A stretch of DNA of 5,702 bases, from assembly GCA_027858355.1 (NCBI GenBank), contig JAQICW010000503.1, forward strand, positions 1-5,702. The letters run 5' to 3'. A model generated the notes under the pieces. The model was not told the DNA's origin. It worked only from the letters and a program-made list of their open reading frames with translations, and did no database searches. This stretch comes from Desulfobacula sp. GTDB taxonomy: Bacteria > Desulfobacterota > Desulfobacteria > Desulfobacterales > Desulfobacteraceae. This document shows positions 5,178 to 5,702 of this stretch, one piece after another; the first letter of the stretch is position 1; each line of letters starts with the position of its first letter. The position numbers and the translations under genes were made by a program.

Positions 5178-5267
5178 AAATTTTTTTTGGCAACCAGGCG
5201 ATCTCCCCAAGAGACCCTTTGGCTTTCCGTCCCTGCTTCACAACAGGTTTGGCTTTTTCATTAATTT
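5178..5267 (-). promoter_or_regulatory. Class I cyclic di-GMP (GEMM-I) riboswitch
   Basis: The leader of the PEP-CTERM gene contains the conserved GEMM-I blocks in order: GCCAAACC (5246-5253), GGGACGGAAAGCC (5221-5233) and TGGTTGCC (5189-5196). Between the first two, CCTGTT/AGCAGG forms a stem capped by a GTGA (GNRA) tetraloop, the loop that docks in this class. A second stem, GGTCTC/GAGATC (5202-5218), forms the other arm. AAATT (5263-5267) and AATTT (5178-5182) can close P1. By alignment to Vc2, the position of G20 is G, as expected for cyclic di-GMP; the cGAMP-sensing variant has A. The stacking A47 is present. Positions 21 and 46 are C and G, where the standard RNA has G and C, so the pair is kept by covariation. 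The aptamer ends a few bases before the AAGGAGG ribosome-binding site with no terminator between, pointing to translational control. The direction (on or off) is not certain. Confidence 0.85.
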
Positions 5268-5285
5268 CTCCGTCCTCCTTCATCT

Positions 5286-5301
5286 TGCAAGAAATGCGCC
5301 A
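5286..5301 (-). promoter_or_regulatory. Sigma-54 (-24/-12) promoter
   Basis: On the minus strand TGGCGCATTTCTTGCA matches the RpoN consensus TGGCAC-N5-TTGCA at all but one position, with the essential GG and GC dinucleotides exactly 10 bases apart. Transcription would start near 5275, only a few bases before the riboswitch, giving a leader of about 109 nt. A sigma-54 promoter needs an enhancer-binding activator. In known PEP-CTERM systems this is PrsR, controlled by the kinase PrsK; neither gene is in the window. Confidence 0.8.
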
Positions 5302-5334
5302 GAGCAAAAACGGCTAAAACCCCCTTAAAATGGA

Positions 5335-5357
5335 ACCTATAGGTGTTTTTACCTAGG
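5335..5357. promoter_or_regulatory. Candidate activator-binding palindromes upstream of the sigma-54 promoter
   Basis: ACCTATAGGT (5335-5344) is a perfect 10-base palindrome and CCTAGG (5352-5357) a second, with centres 15 bases apart. They lie about 60-80 bases upstream of the predicted start site. A third related element, GGAACCTAGG (5541-5550), shares GGAACCTA with the first (5332-5339). Repeated dyads upstream of a -24/-12 promoter are where enhancer-binding proteins bind. The short length makes chance possible. Confidence 0.35.
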
Positions 5358-5702
5358 AAAAACATTACATAAAATAAGAAATAAAAGAAATGATTCTGAA
5401 CAAAGTTTACCATAAACTTTATACATCCATAGTCATAACCAAATTCGATAGCAGCTATTCAACTGGTGCTCTTTAATTGGAGATTTACTGGAACAGCGGC
5501 GACAAGCTCCCATTAACATTTTTACATCAGTAAGCTGAATGGAACCTAGGGAAAATTTTTATCCCATTACTGGTAATAGCTGGTAACCTTTCCCTCCATT
5601 AGTTTTTGACTTCTCCTTGTTTTCTGTATAAAAATAATATCCATGATGATAGCATTGATTTACAAGGCATTGAGATACCTGACATGAACAGATTGATTTC
5701 CC
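5358..5702. other. AT-rich upstream intergenic region, no gene seen
   Basis: About 345 bases with no convincing coding frame on either strand. Apart from the GGAACCTAGG element at 5541-5550, the only pattern I note is CTGGTAA repeated with a 10-base period (5570-5576 and 5580-5586). It could hold distant activator sites for the sigma-54 promoter or the upstream flank of a neighbouring gene outside the window. Confidence 0.4.

Noticed and set aside
5178..5283. 35-codon minus-strand frame running through the riboswitch (ATG at 5281-5283)
   Set aside because: Its ATG lies upstream of the predicted sigma-54 transcription start, and the aptamer consensus explains the sequence fully.
1..5702. CRISPR array, tRNA or rRNA genes
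   Set aside because: I saw no regularly spaced repeats, cloverleaf sequence or rRNA motif on either strand.

Overview
The window comes from an AT-rich Gram-negative genome. I cannot name the species. A PEP-CTERM protein, a -24/-12 (sigma-54) promoter, a GEMM-I type riboswitch and integron-type attC sites together suggest an environmental proteobacterium or a Desulfobacterota-like (delta-proteobacterial) bacterium. That is inference from gene content only. Every gene I accept is on the minus strand, so the window reads from high to low coordinates.

Right part (about 4065-5702): a self-contained, heavily regulated single gene. It encodes an exported 347-residue protein with a signal peptide, three QW-type (Q-x3-G-x-W) repeats as in terpenoid-cyclase-like alpha/alpha toroids, and a C-terminal PEP-CTERM sorting tail. 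Upstream lie a near-consensus sigma-54 promoter and then, in the roughly 109-nt leader, a well-formed class I (GEMM-I) cyclic-dinucleotide riboswitch. The gene ends in an intrinsic terminator. The layout implies two-layer control: an enhancer-binding activator with sigma-54 for transcription, and cyclic di-GMP at the mRNA. PEP-CTERM/exosortase systems are tied to exopolysaccharide and biofilm.

Middle (about 3680-4045): a broken parB-like gene keeps only the N-terminal ParB/CTPase-fold part. It is cut where two perfect 20-bp tandem repeats begin, and the repeat supplies the stop codon.

Left and centre (about 150-3730): a cluster of small unrelated genes, each with its own ribosome-binding site, separated by folded sites with integron attC architecture. 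Three sites are well supported (3680-3730, 1672-1755, 1133-1209). All have the same polarity, R''/L''/L'/R' boxes, 5-nt spacers and an extra unpaired base in the L'' arm. Further half-sites or degenerate sites are suggested near 2819-2825, 2485-2491 and 153-210. The cassette genes encode a GIY-YIG nuclease-domain protein, two multi-pass membrane proteins and two small soluble proteins of unknown function. No integrase gene or attI is visible, so this is either the interior of a chromosomal integron or an integrase-less attC cluster (CALIN).

The far left end (17-85) carries three consecutive GC-rich hairpins that look like a REP-type structured repeat.
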